Origin: Opitutia bacterium
GTDB lineage: Bacteria; Verrucomicrobiota; Verrucomicrobiia; Opitutales; Opitutaceae
Direction of reading: 5' to 3'
DNA length: 32,687 bases
Assembly: GCA_016199925.1 (NCBI GenBank)
Contig: JACQFT010000151.1
Span: forward strand, 1-32,687
Position 1 is the first letter of the stretch. Each line of letters starts with the position of its first letter. Below, in pieces: positions 9,158 to 19,303 of the stretch. Below the pieces are notes generated by a model, which was given only the letters and a program-made list of their open reading frames with translations, made no database searches and was not told the origin of the DNA. Made by a program: the position numbers and the translations under genes.

Positions 9158-10225
9158 ATGGCTGACTACGTTGCTCCCGTTTTCCTGACCGAATTGCTCC
9201 GGGCCAAGTCGCCCTCCGGTTCAGAGGGCCAGGCTCAGGCCGTCTTCGACGCCCACGTCAAACCGCACGCCGACACCTACGCCAACGACGCCCTCGGCTG
9301 TCGCCTCGCCACGCTCAACAAGTCCGGCGGCCCGACCGTGATGTTCTCCGGCCACATGGACGAACTCGGCCTCATCATCACCTACGTCAACAAGGACGGT
9401 TTCATCTATTTCGACACCATCGGCGGCCACGACAAGACGATCATCTCCGGCCGCCGCGTGATCATCCAGACCGCGCACGGTCTCGTGAAAGGCGTCACCG
9501 GCAAGCGCGCCATTCACCTGATGGAGGAGTCCGACCGCAAGAAGGTGCCCGAGATTCACGAGATCTGGATGGACATCGGCGCGAAGTCCAAGGCCGAGGC
9601 ACTCAAGCGCGTCGCCATCGGCGATGTCGCGACCTACGACCACGAATTCGAAATCATCAGTGGTAGCGTCGGCACCGCACGGGCCTTCGACAACAAAGTT
9701 GGCGCCTACATCGTCGGCGAAGCGCTCATCCGTCTCTCCCGGGAAAAGGCCAAGCTCAACGCCAAGATCGTCTCCGTCGCCACGACGCAGGAAGAGATCG
9801 GCGTGCGCGGCGCGACGACGTCGGCGTTCGCCGTTGATCCGCATGTGGCCCTCGCCGTCGATGTCGGCCACGCGACCGACCACCCCGACTGCGACAACCG
9901 CAAATACGGCGAGACCAAGCTCGGCGGCGGCCCGATCATCTGCCGCGGCCCGAACGTCAATCCCAAGGTTTACCAGCGCCTGATCGCCTGCGCCAAGAAA
10001 GCAAAGATCACCGTGCAACTCGAGGCCGACCCGCGCCCGACCGGCACCGACGCCCGCGCGATCCAGATGGCGCGCGGCGGCGTCGCCTGCGGCCTCGTCT
10101 CCGTGCCCCTGCGCTACATGCACACCCCGAGCGAAGTCGTCGACTTGGAGGACGTCGAAGCCTGCGTGAAGCTCTTTGTCGAGTTCGCCAAGTCAGTCGG
10201 CAAAGGCGAATCCTTCAACTGGTGA
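9158..10225 (+). CDS. M42 family metallo-aminopeptidase
   Basis: A 355-aa cytoplasmic peptidase of the tetrahedral aminopeptidase/FrvX type. Dinuclear metal ligands and catalytic residues can be placed: H66 and D68 in SGHMDELG, D178 in RAFDNKVG, the EE pair 212-213 in TTQEEIGVRG, D235 in AVDVGHATD and H322 in RYMHTPSE. The family trims peptides released by proteases, fitting a nutritional or protein-turnover role. The frame is open from 9095, but the ATG at 9158 gives the expected MADYVAPVFLTELL start. The stop overlaps the GTG of the next gene by 3 bases, so the two may be co-transcribed. Confidence 0.92.
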   Translation: MADYVAPVFLTELLRAKSPSGSEGQAQAVFDAHVKPHADTYANDALGCRLATLNKSGGPTVMFSGHMDELGLIITYVNKDGFIYFDTIGGHDKTIISGRRVIIQTAHGLVKGVTGKRAIHLMEESDRKKVPEIHEIWMDIGAKSKAEALKRVAIGDVATYDHEFEIISGSVGTARAFDNKVGAYIVGEALIRLSREKAKLNAKIVSVATTQEEIGVRGATTSAFAVDPHVALAVDVGHATDHPDCDNRKYGETKLGGGPIICRGPNVNPKVYQRLIACAKKAKITVQLEADPRPTGTDARAIQMARGGVACGLVSVPLRYMHTPSEVVDLEDVEACVKLFVEFAKSVGKGESFNW

Positions 10226-11256
10226 GCACGCACCCCCGATACAGCCCTCGGTTCTCTCCGGCTTGGTTCCGGAGCACTGGGGACGCGGCTCCCTCGCCGC
10301 GTTTTTTCGAGCCGGGGCCGACGCGGCTCCAGTCCGATCACCGGCGAGTTCTCTCCGCTCTGCTCCTCGCCACCGCGCTTTCGCTCGGCGCCGCCAAACT
10401 CTCCGCCCTCATCATCTCCGGCGGCACGACCTCCGCCAACCAGCGATTCAGCGGCACGTTTCCGACGGCGCCGACCGCCAACAGCTCGTTTCAGTTCAGC
10501 TCGTTCGATTTCTCCGGTGTTGGCTGGCAGACGGCCAGCTCCGCGTTCGGCGTCACGCTCATCTCGCCGCAGGAATACCTCACTGCGGCGCACGTCGCCC
10601 CCGCCGCCGGCTCGACCGTCACGTTCCTCGGCGCCGACAACGTGCTGCACACCTACACGGTCGCCAGCACGACGGCGGTCACGCTGCCGCTGAACGGCGC
10701 GACGACCGACCTCGTCGTCGGCCGGCTCACGGCGCCGATCTCCCCCTCCGATCGGGTGGCGTTTTATCCGACGCTCGTGCTGAGTTCCTTCAACGCCTAC
10801 CTCAACCTGCCGGTCGTGATGTATGGCCAGACGGGGGTGGTCGGCACCAACAACGTCCAGACTTTCTTCGTCAACGTGGACGTCCTGCCGTTCGGCACTG
10901 CGCCCGACGGCACCGCGGACAGCATCCTGCTGTCGACGCAGTTCGACGCCATCACTGGCGAAGCGCAGGCGCAAGGAGGCGACTCCGGCAGTCCGACGTT
11001 CATCATCGCGAGCGGCCAACTGGCGCTCGTCGGCGTGCATTCCGCCATCAACGGCGCGCCCCCGCCCGAGCTGACGCTCGACTCCTTCGTCCCGAGTTTT
11101 TATTCGCAGATCAACAGCGTGCTCAACGGCGACGGCTACACCTTCGGCGCGCTGACGGCGGTGCCCGAGCCGGGCACGACGGCGCTGCTCGCGGGCCTGG
11201 CGGCGTCGGGCGTCATCGCGTGGCGGCGACGGACGAGCCTGGTCACGCGCGTCTGA
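10222..11256 (+). CDS. Trypsin-like serine protease with PEP-CTERM anchor
   Basis: Up to 344 aa. The chymotrypsin-fold triad is visible: H124 in LTAAHVA, D163 in TTDLVVG and S255 in GGDSGSP. The end carries VPEPGTTALLAGLAASGVIA, then WRRRTS, a PEP-CTERM signal for exosortase processing. A signal-peptide hydrophobic core (VLSALLLATALSLGAA) lies unusually far in, at residues 43-58. The GTG at 10222 overlaps the preceding stop. The first 40 codons cover a GC-rich repeat-like segment (10265-10335, with GACGCGGCTCC twice), so the true start may be downstream or the N-terminus may have been extended by a repeat. It likely acts outside the cell or in the envelope. Confidence 0.82.
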   Translation: MSTHPRYSPRFSPAWFRSTGDAAPSPRFFEPGPTRLQSDHRRVLSALLLATALSLGAAKLSALIISGGTTSANQRFSGTFPTAPTANSSFQFSSFDFSGVGWQTASSAFGVTLISPQEYLTAAHVAPAAGSTVTFLGADNVLHTYTVASTTAVTLPLNGATTDLVVGRLTAPISPSDRVAFYPTLVLSSFNAYLNLPVVMYGQTGVVGTNNVQTFFVNVDVLPFGTAPDGTADSILLSTQFDAITGEAQAQGGDSGSPTFIIASGQLALVGVHSAINGAPPPELTLDSFVPSFYSQINSVLNGDGYTFGALTAVPEPGTTALLAGLAASGVIAWRRRTSLVTRV

Positions 11257-11266
11257 ATCTCTGGCG

Positions 11267-11880
11267 ATCGGATGGGGTCACGGGGATTGCGCCCCGTGAC
11301 CCTTCCACACCACCGGACGTGCGGTTTGCCGCATCCGGCGGTTGGATAACAAGAGACGCTTACCCTGGCGACCTTAGCGCATCTTGCCAGGCACGCATCG
11401 TTACCGCATGGATCCACCATGCGTTCCGATCCGCCGAACGTGGGAAAACGAATTTCGCTCGACGCCCAGTCGTTTCGCCTGACTACGCGACTTGCCTTGG
11501 TCTTCATTGTCTCCTGCATCCTTCGGCCCTTCGCTCCTGCCGCCGTTACGCGGCGATCCTCACTACTACGGCCTCTGCTGACTTCTCCCACGCTCTCACG
11601 CGGGAGATCTCCCCGGGTAAGGTGCATGAACTTTCGGCCCGTGCCGTCAGGCTCTACCAGATGCGTCTTTCGGTGACGGTTGGATTTCGCGTTTTCTCGC
11701 ACGCTCATCGCCCGCATCTCGGCCTCGCTGCCTGTTCGTGTTCCTACGGTCGTGCCTTTGCCACGGACTTCTTTCGTGCTGAGTGCCTCGCGGCACCCGC
11801 CTTGTCCTTCACTACGGTTGTTGTCACTGGTTCCGGTCATTTTGTTTCTTCTGACGAGTTCATGCCCATGCCGGGCACAC
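11267..11880 (-). mobile_element. ORF-less group IIC intron (about 614 nt)
   Basis: Read on the minus strand. The 5' end at 11880 is GTGTGCCCGGCATGGGC, the group IIC start. An internal CTTACCCGGGGAGATCTCC and GTCAGCAGAGGCCGTAGTA match conserved intron blocks. Domain V is ACCGCCGGATGCGG, CAAA, CCGCACGTCCGGTGG with a CGC triad. Domain VI is an 11-bp stem (GGGTCACGGGG/CCCCGTGACCC), followed by an A seven bases from the 3' end and closing UCCGAU (11267). No reverse transcriptase is present: domain IV keeps only an AGGAGACAATG (ATG at 11507) and a frame without RT motifs. Boundaries come from family consensus, and ribozyme activity is untested. The ORF at 11136-11840 on the same strand is an artefact. 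Confidence 0.87.
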
Positions 11881-11883
11881 TAG

Positions 11884-11905
11884 CGGCAGGCGTCCCTGCC
11901 TGCCG
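11884..11905 (-). other. 5'-exon hairpin used as group IIC intron landing site
   Basis: CGGCAGGC...GCCTGCCG forms an 8-bp stem with a 6-nt loop, ending three bases before the intron 5' splice junction (exon ...GCTA, then GTGTGCCC). Group IIC introns characteristically insert just downstream of such stem-loops, so this independently supports the intron call. Confidence 0.8.
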
Positions 11906-11949
11906 ATGGTTCGCGGCGCGGTCGCGAGAGCAGGCCGTTCACCGAGACG

Positions 11950-11977
11950 AAAAACCCACAGGCACGGAGGCCTGTGG
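11950..11977 (-). terminator. Intrinsic terminator of the tig-clpP-clpX operon
   Basis: On the minus strand CCACAGGC-CTCCGT-GCCTGTGG forms an 8-bp stem followed by GTTTTT, 42 bases after the clpX stop. It lies between clpX and the intron landing hairpin, so the intron would be transcribed mainly by read-through. Confidence 0.75.
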
Positions 11978-12018
11978 CTACACCAGGCACAGTCCGCACG
12001 GTCGCGGGCCCTCACCTC

Positions 12019-13311
<1,293 letters not shown>

Positions 13312-13387
13312 GGGAAAAGTTTATCGGCCAGCCACCGGGGTTAGTCGAGGAATTTTCCCCGCCCGGCGATTTTGCCGAAAATAGTGC

Positions 13388-14011
13388 TTAAGCCGCGCTG
13401 GCTTGGGCGATTTTCTCCGCGTCGCGCGTCGAGGCGACGACGTGGTCGACGATGCCGTAGGTCTTGGCCTCTTCGGCGCTGAGGTAATAGTCGCGGTCGG
13501 AATCCGTCGCGATTTGCTCGGGCGTCTTGCCGGTGTGCTTGGCGATGGTCTCGTTGAGGGTCTTGCGCCAGCGGAGGATTTCCTTGGCCGCGATGGCGAT
13601 ATCGGCCGTCTGGCCGCCTGCGCCGCCCGAGGGCTGGTGGATCATCACGCGGCTGTTCGGGAGCGCGAAGCGTTTGCCCTTCGTGCCGGCGGCGAGGAGC
13701 ACCGTGCTCATGCTCGCCGCCATGCCGATGCAGTAGGTGACCACGTCGCACTGGAGAAAATTCATCGTGTCGTAGATCGCCATCCCGCCCGTGACGACCC
13801 CGCCCGGCGAGTTGATGTAGATGTGGATGTCCTTCTTCGGGTCCTCCATCTGCAGAAACAGGAGCTGCGCGATCACCGCGTTCGCCACGTAGTCGTCGAT
13901 CGGCGTGCCGATGAAGATGATGCGGTCCTTCAGGAGGCGGCTGTAGATATCCATCGCCCGCTCGCCGCGGCCGGTATTTTCGATGACAGTGGGGACGTGG
14001 TAGTAGCTCAT
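13388..14011 (-). CDS. clpP: ATP-dependent Clp protease proteolytic subunit ClpP
   Basis: A 207-aa serine peptidase forming the tetradecameric chamber docked by ClpX. The catalytic residues are visible: S100 in GMAASMST, H125 in MIHQPSGG and D174 in DSDRDYYLS. The oxyanion strand [11 protein letters not shown] and the VPTVIE N-terminal loop are typical. Length and start are normal for the family. Its ATG overlaps the tig stop in an ATGA arrangement, implying translational coupling, and clpX follows. Confidence 0.98.
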   Translation of the reverse strand: MSYYHVPTVIENTGRGERAMDIYSRLLKDRIIFIGTPIDDYVANAVIAQLLFLQMEDPKKDIHIYINSPGGVVTGGMAIYDTMNFLQCDVVTYCIGMAASMSTVLLAAGTKGKRFALPNSRVMIHQPSGGAGGQTADIAIAAKEILRWRKTLNETIAKHTGKTPEQIATDSDRDYYLSAEEAKTYGIVDHVVASTRDAEKIAQASAA

Positions 14012-15330
14012 GCTTTGGGGGTGACCGGGCTAACGGTAGCCTGCGCGACGATATAATCAAGGGCCTTGTCGAACATGATCTGCTGTTGGATGGCGCGGAG
14101 CTGGTCGCGGTCCTTGCCGAGGTCCTTCGCCAGTTTGTCCGGCTTCTGGCCGCTGCGCATCGCTTCGCGCATCAGCCACGAGTTGATGTCCTTCTCGTCG
14201 ACCTTGATCTTCTCGGTCTCGGCGATCTTGGTGAGGATGAGCTGCACCTTCACCCGCGCGAGGGCCGCCTTCGTCGCGCTGTCGTGCAGCTCCCGCTTGT
14301 TCTCTTCAAATTTTTCCTGGGGCACGCCCCGGCGCATATTCTCCTCGATGAACTGCCGCAGCACGCCGTCGCGCTCGGCAGCGACGAGGCTGTCGGGCAC
14401 CGGGAAATTCGCCTGCGCCACGAGCGCATCGGTGATCTGGCGGCGCTGCGCGGCGCGGTTCTCGAATTCTTTGCGCCGCTTGAGGCTGGCCCTGGTCTGC
14501 GCCTTCAACGCCTCGACGCTCTCGGCCTGGTTGGCCTTGGCGAACGCTTCGTCGAGCGTCGGCAGCACCCGCTCGCGCACTTCCTGCACCTCGAGGGCGT
14601 AGCTTGCGGCTTTGCCGGCGAGCGCGGGCACCGCGGAGAACTCCGCGGGAAAACTGATCGTCACGTCCTTCTTGTCGCCGGCCTTCAAGCCCGCGAGCAG
14701 CGCGCCCAGGCCGGGGAGCAGCGTCTCGGTTGCACTCTCGACTTCCTCCCAAGTCTGCGGCGCGGCCGCGTAGATGCCCTTGTCGCCGACGACTTCGCCC
14801 AGCGGCCGGCCGTCGAGGGTGCCCGTGTAACCGAAGCGCACGTAGTCGCCCTTCGCGGCCGCGCGGTCGGCGGCCTTGAAGTCCGCGCGCTCGGCGCGCA
14901 GACCGTCGATCACCGCATCGACTTCGGCCTCGGTCGGCTCGGGGTCGGCCACCTCGGTCTTCATCCCCTTATACTCGGGCGGCGCGAATTGCGGCGTCAC
15001 GTCCAGCGTCAGCGTGATCGCCGCCGACAACGTCGGCTCGATCGCGCCCTCCTCAACCTTGACCAGCGTGATCACCTCGAGCTTCGATTCCTTCAGGCCG
15101 TCGCGATAGGCTTTGCCGATCACCCGGTGCTTGAACTCTTCCAGCAGCTCCTTGCCAAACCGCTTCGCCACCATCGCCGCCGGCGCTTTCCCGGGGCGGA
15201 ATCCCGGCAGGTTCACCTGCTTGGAAAATTCCCCCAGCACGGACTGGTATTCGGCCGCCACCTCACCCTTGTCGAGGGTGACGGTCAGCGCTTTGCGGGT
15301 CTCGTTGATATCGGCGATTTGGACGTTCAC
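14008..15330 (-). CDS. tig: Trigger factor, ribosome-associated chaperone and peptidyl-prolyl isomerase
   Basis: A 440-aa chaperone that binds nascent chains at the ribosome exit. The ribosome-binding signature GFRPGKAP is near residue 45, within [20 protein letters not shown]. An FKBP-like PPIase domain follows ([20 protein letters not shown] region), then a long helical C-terminal domain. The frame is open 108 codons further upstream but that part is compositionally unlike a protein, so I start at GTG 15330 ([20 protein letters not shown]). The start context is TTTTCCC then GTG. It is the first gene of the tig-clpP-clpX operon, with a candidate promoter at 15370-15398. Confidence 0.95.
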   Translation of the reverse strand: MNVQIADINETRKALTVTLDKGEVAAEYQSVLGEFSKQVNLPGFRPGKAPAAMVAKRFGKELLEEFKHRVIGKAYRDGLKESKLEVITLVKVEEGAIEPTLSAAITLTLDVTPQFAPPEYKGMKTEVADPEPTEAEVDAVIDGLRAERADFKAADRAAAKGDYVRFGYTGTLDGRPLGEVVGDKGIYAAAPQTWEEVESATETLLPGLGALLAGLKAGDKKDVTISFPAEFSAVPALAGKAASYALEVQEVRERVLPTLDEAFAKANQAESVEALKAQTRASLKRRKEFENRAAQRRQITDALVAQANFPVPDSLVAAERDGVLRQFIEENMRRGVPQEKFEENKRELHDSATKAALARVKVQLILTKIAETEKIKVDEKDINSWLMREAMRSGQKPDKLAKDLGKDRDQLRAIQQQIMFDKALDYIVAQATVSPVTPKA

Positions 15331-15369
15331 GGGAAAATTTCGGTGGATTTGGGTCGTTGGAACCGGCCA

Positions 15370-15398
15370 AGGTAGGTGACCCCCGCGCGCACGGTCAA
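15370..15398 (-). promoter_or_regulatory. Candidate sigma-70 promoter for tig-clpP-clpX
   Basis: On the minus strand TTGACC (15398-15393) and CTACCT (15375-15370) are separated by exactly 17 bases, 40 bases upstream of the tig GTG. The -35 matches consensus well; the -10 is moderate. Confidence 0.4.
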
Positions 15399-15513
15399 GG
15401 TCCGTTTCCAAACCCCAACTTCCAACCTCCCAATTCCACGAAATGCCGTTCATTCCGGCCCTTCCCGACCCACTGACCTCACGATTTTCACCGGAGTGTG
15501 ATTCAATCCGTGC

Positions 15514-15587
15514 CGGCAGGGCGAACCGTCCCCGGGGAGCCGCGGGTGATCTGCGTTCGGCCGCACGGCTCAGCCGGCTTGTCCGCC
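15514..15587. repeat. Decayed family 1 palindromic repeat
   Basis: GGCAGGGCGAACCGTCCCCG, then GGGAGCC, resembles arm A of the element at 243-316. A weak opposing arm (GGCTCAGCCGGCTTGTCCGC) ends at 15587. It sits in the 394-bp divergent gap between tig and tsaB. Otherwise the gap holds AACTTCCAACCTCC-type low complexity (15408-15440), GGAGCTTGG repeats (15667-15692) and the tig promoter candidate. Confidence 0.5.
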
Positions 15588-15724
15588 ATAGCGTTGGCGA
15601 CGGCGGGAGACTTTGCCCAGCCCCGGGGCGACCGGCTGGCTCAGATTTAATCACCCCCTAATCACCGGAGCTTGGTGGTTGGAGCTTGGAGCTTCCCTCG
15701 CCACCGCCCAATCTCCTCCCCGCT

Positions 15725-16417
15725 ATGCCGTCGCTCAACCAACTCCTCGCCCGCCACGGCCGCCTGCTCGTCCTCGACGCGGCCTCGGCGCAGGTGCAAG
15801 TCGGCCTCCTGCACGCGTCGCGGCCCGCCGTTTGGCACACCGCGACGGCCGAGGCCGGCACCGGCCTCTTTGCCGGCACCGACGCGGTCCTGCGCGACGC
15901 CGCCACGGACCTCGCCGACATCGGCGCGTTTGTTTTCTGCGAGGGCCCCGGCTCGATCCTCGGCATCCGCACGGTCGCGATGGCCATCCGCTCGTGGCAA
16001 ACGATCTGCCCGCGCCCCGGCCCCGCGTATCACTACCAAAGCCTCGCGCTGCTCGCCCTCGAACTCGCGCGCCCCGGCTCGCCCGCACCCGCCGCCGTCA
16101 TCACCGACGCGCGCCGCGACACGTGGAACTGCGTCGTGATCGACGCCCACCGCAGCGCCAGCCGCCTCCAGCGTCTCTCCGCCGCCGCCACCGCCGCCCT
16201 CCCCGGCGATCTCTGGCAACCGTCCGCCTTCCGCGCTTGGGCCGAGCCGCCGCGCGCGGCGCGCGACTGCGCTTACGACGTCGCCGCGTTGCTCGTCGCG
16301 CACGCCGACGCCGACCTGTTCGCGCCGACCGACGCGCCCGACGCCTTCCAGCCCGCCACGCCCGACTACAAGAAGTGGTCCGCGCAAATCCACAGCTCGG
16401 CGACGCCAGCAAAGTAA
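15725..16417 (+). CDS. tsaB: TsaB-like tRNA threonylcarbamoyladenosine biosynthesis protein
   Basis: A 230-aa ASKHA-fold protein related to TsaB, the partner that activates TsaD in making t6A37 of tRNA. The N-terminal LLVLDAASAQVQVGLL strand and the central CEGPGSILGIRTVAMAIRSW (family pattern GPGSFTGLRIG) identify it; DARRDTWNCVV around residue 130 matches the conserved DAR region. The T in the usual F-T-G is replaced by L-G, a variant. The frame allows a start at 15686, but ATG 15725 gives a normal N-terminus. The next gene is alr, 180 bp downstream, with a repeat between. Confidence 0.75.
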   Translation: MPSLNQLLARHGRLLVLDAASAQVQVGLLHASRPAVWHTATAEAGTGLFAGTDAVLRDAATDLADIGAFVFCEGPGSILGIRTVAMAIRSWQTICPRPGPAYHYQSLALLALELARPGSPAPAAVITDARRDTWNCVVIDAHRSASRLQRLSAAATAALPGDLWQPSAFRAWAEPPRAARDCAYDVAALLVAHADADLFAPTDAPDAFQPATPDYKKWSAQIHSSATPAK

Positions 16418-16473
16418 TCGTCCCCGGCGGCATTCAAGCGAACCCATGCGACTCACGACTACGCTTTCGACGA

Positions 16474-16538
16474 GGAGGGACGACCTCCGTGTCGTCCGTC
16501 GGGTCGCGGTTGGCGGACCGGACGGAGCCGCTCCCTCC
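16474..16538. repeat. Palindromic repeat, family 3 (copy 1)
   Basis: GGAGGGACGACCTCCGTGTC...GGACCGGACGGAGCCGCTCC then CTCC. It has inverted GGAGGGA/TCCCTCC ends and an inner GTCGTCCGTC/GACGGA pairing. A second copy lies at 19515-19590 with the same core, GTCGTCCGTC then GCGGACCGGACGGAGCCG. Both copies lie 59-64 bp ahead of a start codon (alr and DUF1501). Confidence 0.7.
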
Positions 16539-16597
16539 CCGCAAACGAAGCGAAGCAATCTGCCGGCCGGTAGAACAGGAGCTCGGCCCCTCCGCGA

Positions 16598-17749
16598 ATG
16601 AGCGCGTCCGCCCAACTCCCGTTGCGCTGCTGGGCCGAGATCGATCTCGCCGCGCTCGAGCGCAACCTGAAACTCATCCGCGCCTCCCTCCCGCCGCACA
16701 TCAAGTATGTCGCCGTCGTCAAAGCCGACGCCTACGGCCACGGTCTCCACCACACCGCCGCGCAGCTCATGCACGCCGGCGCCGACCTTTTCGCCGTCGC
16801 CAACCTCGCCGAAGCTGCCGCGCTCCGCGAACTCAGCGCCGACTGGCCGATCCTTCTCCTCAGCCCCGTGCTCCCCGACGAGGACCGCTACCTCGCCGAC
16901 TACGGCGTCGCCGCCACCGTCTCCAGCGCCGCCGAGGTCGCGCGCTTCGACGCCGTGGGCCGCGCCGCCGGCCGGCCCGTCGCCGTCCACCTCAAGATCG
17001 ACACCGGCATGGGCCGCCTGGGCGTGTGGCATCCGCAGGCGCCCGCACTCTACGCGCAAATCCGCGCCGCCGCCGGCGTGCGCCTCGCGGGCGTGTTCAC
17101 CCACTTCGCCAGCGCCGACGACGACCCCGGCTTCACGGCGGAGCAACGGCGCCTCTTCCTCGCCACCCTCGACGCTCTTCCCGGGCTCGGCGCCGCACCA
17201 CTGCTCGTCCACGCCGACAACAGCGCCGGCCTCGAGACCGCTCCGGGCGACTCTGTCTTCAACGCCGTGCGCGTCGGCCTCCTCCAATTCGGCATCCTCC
17301 CCCACCCGCACTCGTTGCTCGCCCGCGTCCGCACCGAGCCGGTGTTCAGTTTCCACACCCGCGTCGGCCTCGTGAAAAAACTCCCCGCCGGCACCGGCAT
17401 CAGCTACGGCCGCACTCACCGCCTCGCGAGCGCGCGCACCGTCGCGCTGCTCACCGCCGGCTACGGCGACGGCCTCCCGCGCGCGTGCAGCAACCGCGGC
17501 CACGTCCTCCTCCACGGCCGCCGCTGCCCCGTCCTCGGGCGCGTCTGCATGGACCAAACCGTCGTCGACGTCACCAACGTGCCCGGCGTCGTGCAGTGCG
17601 GCGATTACGCCGTGCTCGTCGGCCGGCAGGGCGCCGGCGAGATTTCCGTCACCGAGTTCGCCGCGTGGGCCGACACCATCCCGTGGGAAACCCTCACCTC
17701 CGTCACCAAGCGCGTCCCGCGCCTCTACAAGACTCCGCGCGGACTCTGA
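16598..17749 (+). CDS. alr: Alanine racemase
   Basis: A 383-aa PLP enzyme interconverting L- and D-alanine for peptidoglycan. K42 in VAVVKADAYGHG is the PLP lysine and Y270 in GISYGRTHRL the second catalytic base. The HLKIDTGMGRLG (131-142) and RVCMDQTVVDVT (315-326) motifs are present, and the length is typical. It lies between tsaB and the DUF1800 gene on the same strand, with 44 bp to the latter; co-transcription is plausible. Confidence 0.97.
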   Translation: MSASAQLPLRCWAEIDLAALERNLKLIRASLPPHIKYVAVVKADAYGHGLHHTAAQLMHAGADLFAVANLAEAAALRELSADWPILLLSPVLPDEDRYLADYGVAATVSSAAEVARFDAVGRAAGRPVAVHLKIDTGMGRLGVWHPQAPALYAQIRAAAGVRLAGVFTHFASADDDPGFTAEQRRLFLATLDALPGLGAAPLLVHADNSAGLETAPGDSVFNAVRVGLLQFGILPHPHSLLARVRTEPVFSFHTRVGLVKKLPAGTGISYGRTHRLASARTVALLTAGYGDGLPRACSNRGHVLLHGRRCPVLGRVCMDQTVVDVTNVPGVVQCGDYAVLVGRQGAGEISVTEFAAWADTIPWETLTSVTKRVPRLYKTPRGL

Positions 17750-17793
17750 AACCGCCGGCCGGCCCCGGCGTCTTTCTCGCAGCCCCCCGGGCC

Positions 17794-19281
17794 ATGGCCG
17801 ACTCCCTCCACTCCTTCGCTCCCTCCGACGCGTGGCAACCGCTGCCGGCCGCGCAATGGGACGAGCCCGCCGCCCGCCATCTGCTCCGGCGCCTCGGCTT
17901 CACCGCCGCCCCCGCCGAGACCGCGCGCGCTTTGCACGACGGCCCCGCCGCCACCCTCGCCCGCACCTTCGCCCGAATGCCGGCGTTCCCGCCGCCGCCG
18001 CTCATCGCCGCCCTCGAGGCCGACTCGCCCCGGCTCGCGCGCAAGCTCACCAGCCGCGACCCGGCCGAAAAACGCCTCGCCGGCAAAGACGCCCGCGAAC
18101 GCTCCCGCGAAGCCCTCGCCGACCTCACCCTCCGCTGGCTCGCCCACGCCGCCCGGCCTGAGAACTCCGGCGCCGAAAAATGGCTCCTCTTTCTCCAGGA
18201 CGTGTGGGTCGTCGGCCTCGACAAGGTCAAAAACTCCGCCCTCCTCTACCGGCATCAGGACCTCCTCCGGCAAGCCGCCCTCGGCGATGCCCTCACCCTC
18301 GCCCGGGCGATGTCGCGCTCGCCCGCGATGATCGTCTATCTCGACCTCCAGCAGAGCAAGGCCGGCGCGCCCAACGAGAATTTCGCCCGCGAACTCTTTG
18401 AGCTCTTCACCCTCGGCGAAGGCCACTACACGGAGCAAGACATCAAGGAGGCCGCGCGCGCCTTCACCGGCTACCGGCAGCAGCTCGGCACCTTCCGCTT
18501 TGCCGCCCGCCAGCACGACCGCGGCCCCAAGACCGTCTTCGGCCGCTCCGGCAACTACGATGGCGACGACGTGCTGCAGCTCGTCTTCCGCCAGCCGGCC
18601 GCCGCCACGTTTCTCCCGCGCGAGATGGCGCGCTTCTACCTCGCCGATTCGCCGCTGCCCGCCGCTCACCTCGACGCGTTGGGCCGCCTGTGGGCCCGCG
18701 ACGGCTTCGGCCTCCGCCCGCTCGCGACGCGCTTCTTCGGCAGCCGCCTCTTCTTCGCCCCGGAGTTTCGCGGCAACTTCATCAAGAGCCCCGTGCAATT
18801 TTATCTCGGCCTGCTGCAGGACCTCGACCTCGGCGTCGCGCCGCTTCCGCGCCAAGTCATCGGCGTGCTCCGTCAGATGGGCCAGATGCCGTTCAACCCG
18901 CCGAACGTCCGCGGCTGGGTCGGCGGCCGCGCTTGGATCAACTCCGCCACCCTCGCCGCCCGCCGCCAGCTCGTGCAAGGCCTCCTCCATCCGCTCAACC
19001 GCGACGCCCTCAACGCCGACGAACTTCACGCCCTCGACCTCGCCGCCGCGGACGGCCCCGCTCACTTCACGCTCGACGACGCCCGCCTCGAACCTTGGCT
19101 GCAATTGCCGAATGACAAGCTCACGGCGTCGTTGCTCGCCACCTGTCTGCCGGGCCAGCGCGGCACCGCGCTCGAGCAACAGATCGGCGCCTTTCTCGAG
19201 CGCAGCTCCGCCCGCAAACTCCCGGCCATCCGCGCTGCCCTCGCGACGCTCCTCGAATCGCCTAACTACCAACTCTGCTGA
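17794..19281 (+). CDS. DUF1800 domain-containing protein
   Basis: A 495-aa DUF1800 protein, a family nearly always encoded beside a DUF1501 gene in Planctomycetota, Verrucomicrobiota and others. Family signatures are HLLRRLGFTAAPAE at the N-terminus, MIVYLDLQQSKAGAPNENFA, RELFELFTLGEGHYTEQDIK, EAARAFTGYR and a C-terminal PPNVRGWVGGRAWIN. The function is not established. No convincing signal peptide follows the ATG at 17794, although many relatives are exported. The frame is open far upstream only because of GC bias. The DUF1501 partner follows after 373 bp. Confidence 0.9.
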   Translation: MADSLHSFAPSDAWQPLPAAQWDEPAARHLLRRLGFTAAPAETARALHDGPAATLARTFARMPAFPPPPLIAALEADSPRLARKLTSRDPAEKRLAGKDARERSREALADLTLRWLAHAARPENSGAEKWLLFLQDVWVVGLDKVKNSALLYRHQDLLRQAALGDALTLARAMSRSPAMIVYLDLQQSKAGAPNENFARELFELFTLGEGHYTEQDIKEAARAFTGYRQQLGTFRFAARQHDRGPKTVFGRSGNYDGDDVLQLVFRQPAAATFLPREMARFYLADSPLPAAHLDALGRLWARDGFGLRPLATRFFGSRLFFAPEFRGNFIKSPVQFYLGLLQDLDLGVAPLPRQVIGVLRQMGQMPFNPPNVRGWVGGRAWINSATLAARRQLVQGLLHPLNRDALNADELHALDLAAADGPAHFTLDDARLEPWLQLPNDKLTASLLATCLPGQRGTALEQQIGAFLERSSARKLPAIRAALATLLESPNYQLC

Positions 19282-19303
19282 CGACTGGCCGCTCGCACGG
19301 AAG

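Noticed and set aside
11136-11840. 234-codon minus-strand frame after clpX
   Set aside because: It lies across the group IIC intron and the protease 3' end. Its apparent peptides are conserved intron RNA segments read as codons.
15613-17793. Upstream part of the 1222-codon frame ending in the DUF1800 protein
   Set aside because: The first 727 codons overlap tsaB and alr in another frame and are Arg/Pro-rich noise. The DUF1800 protein starts at 17794.
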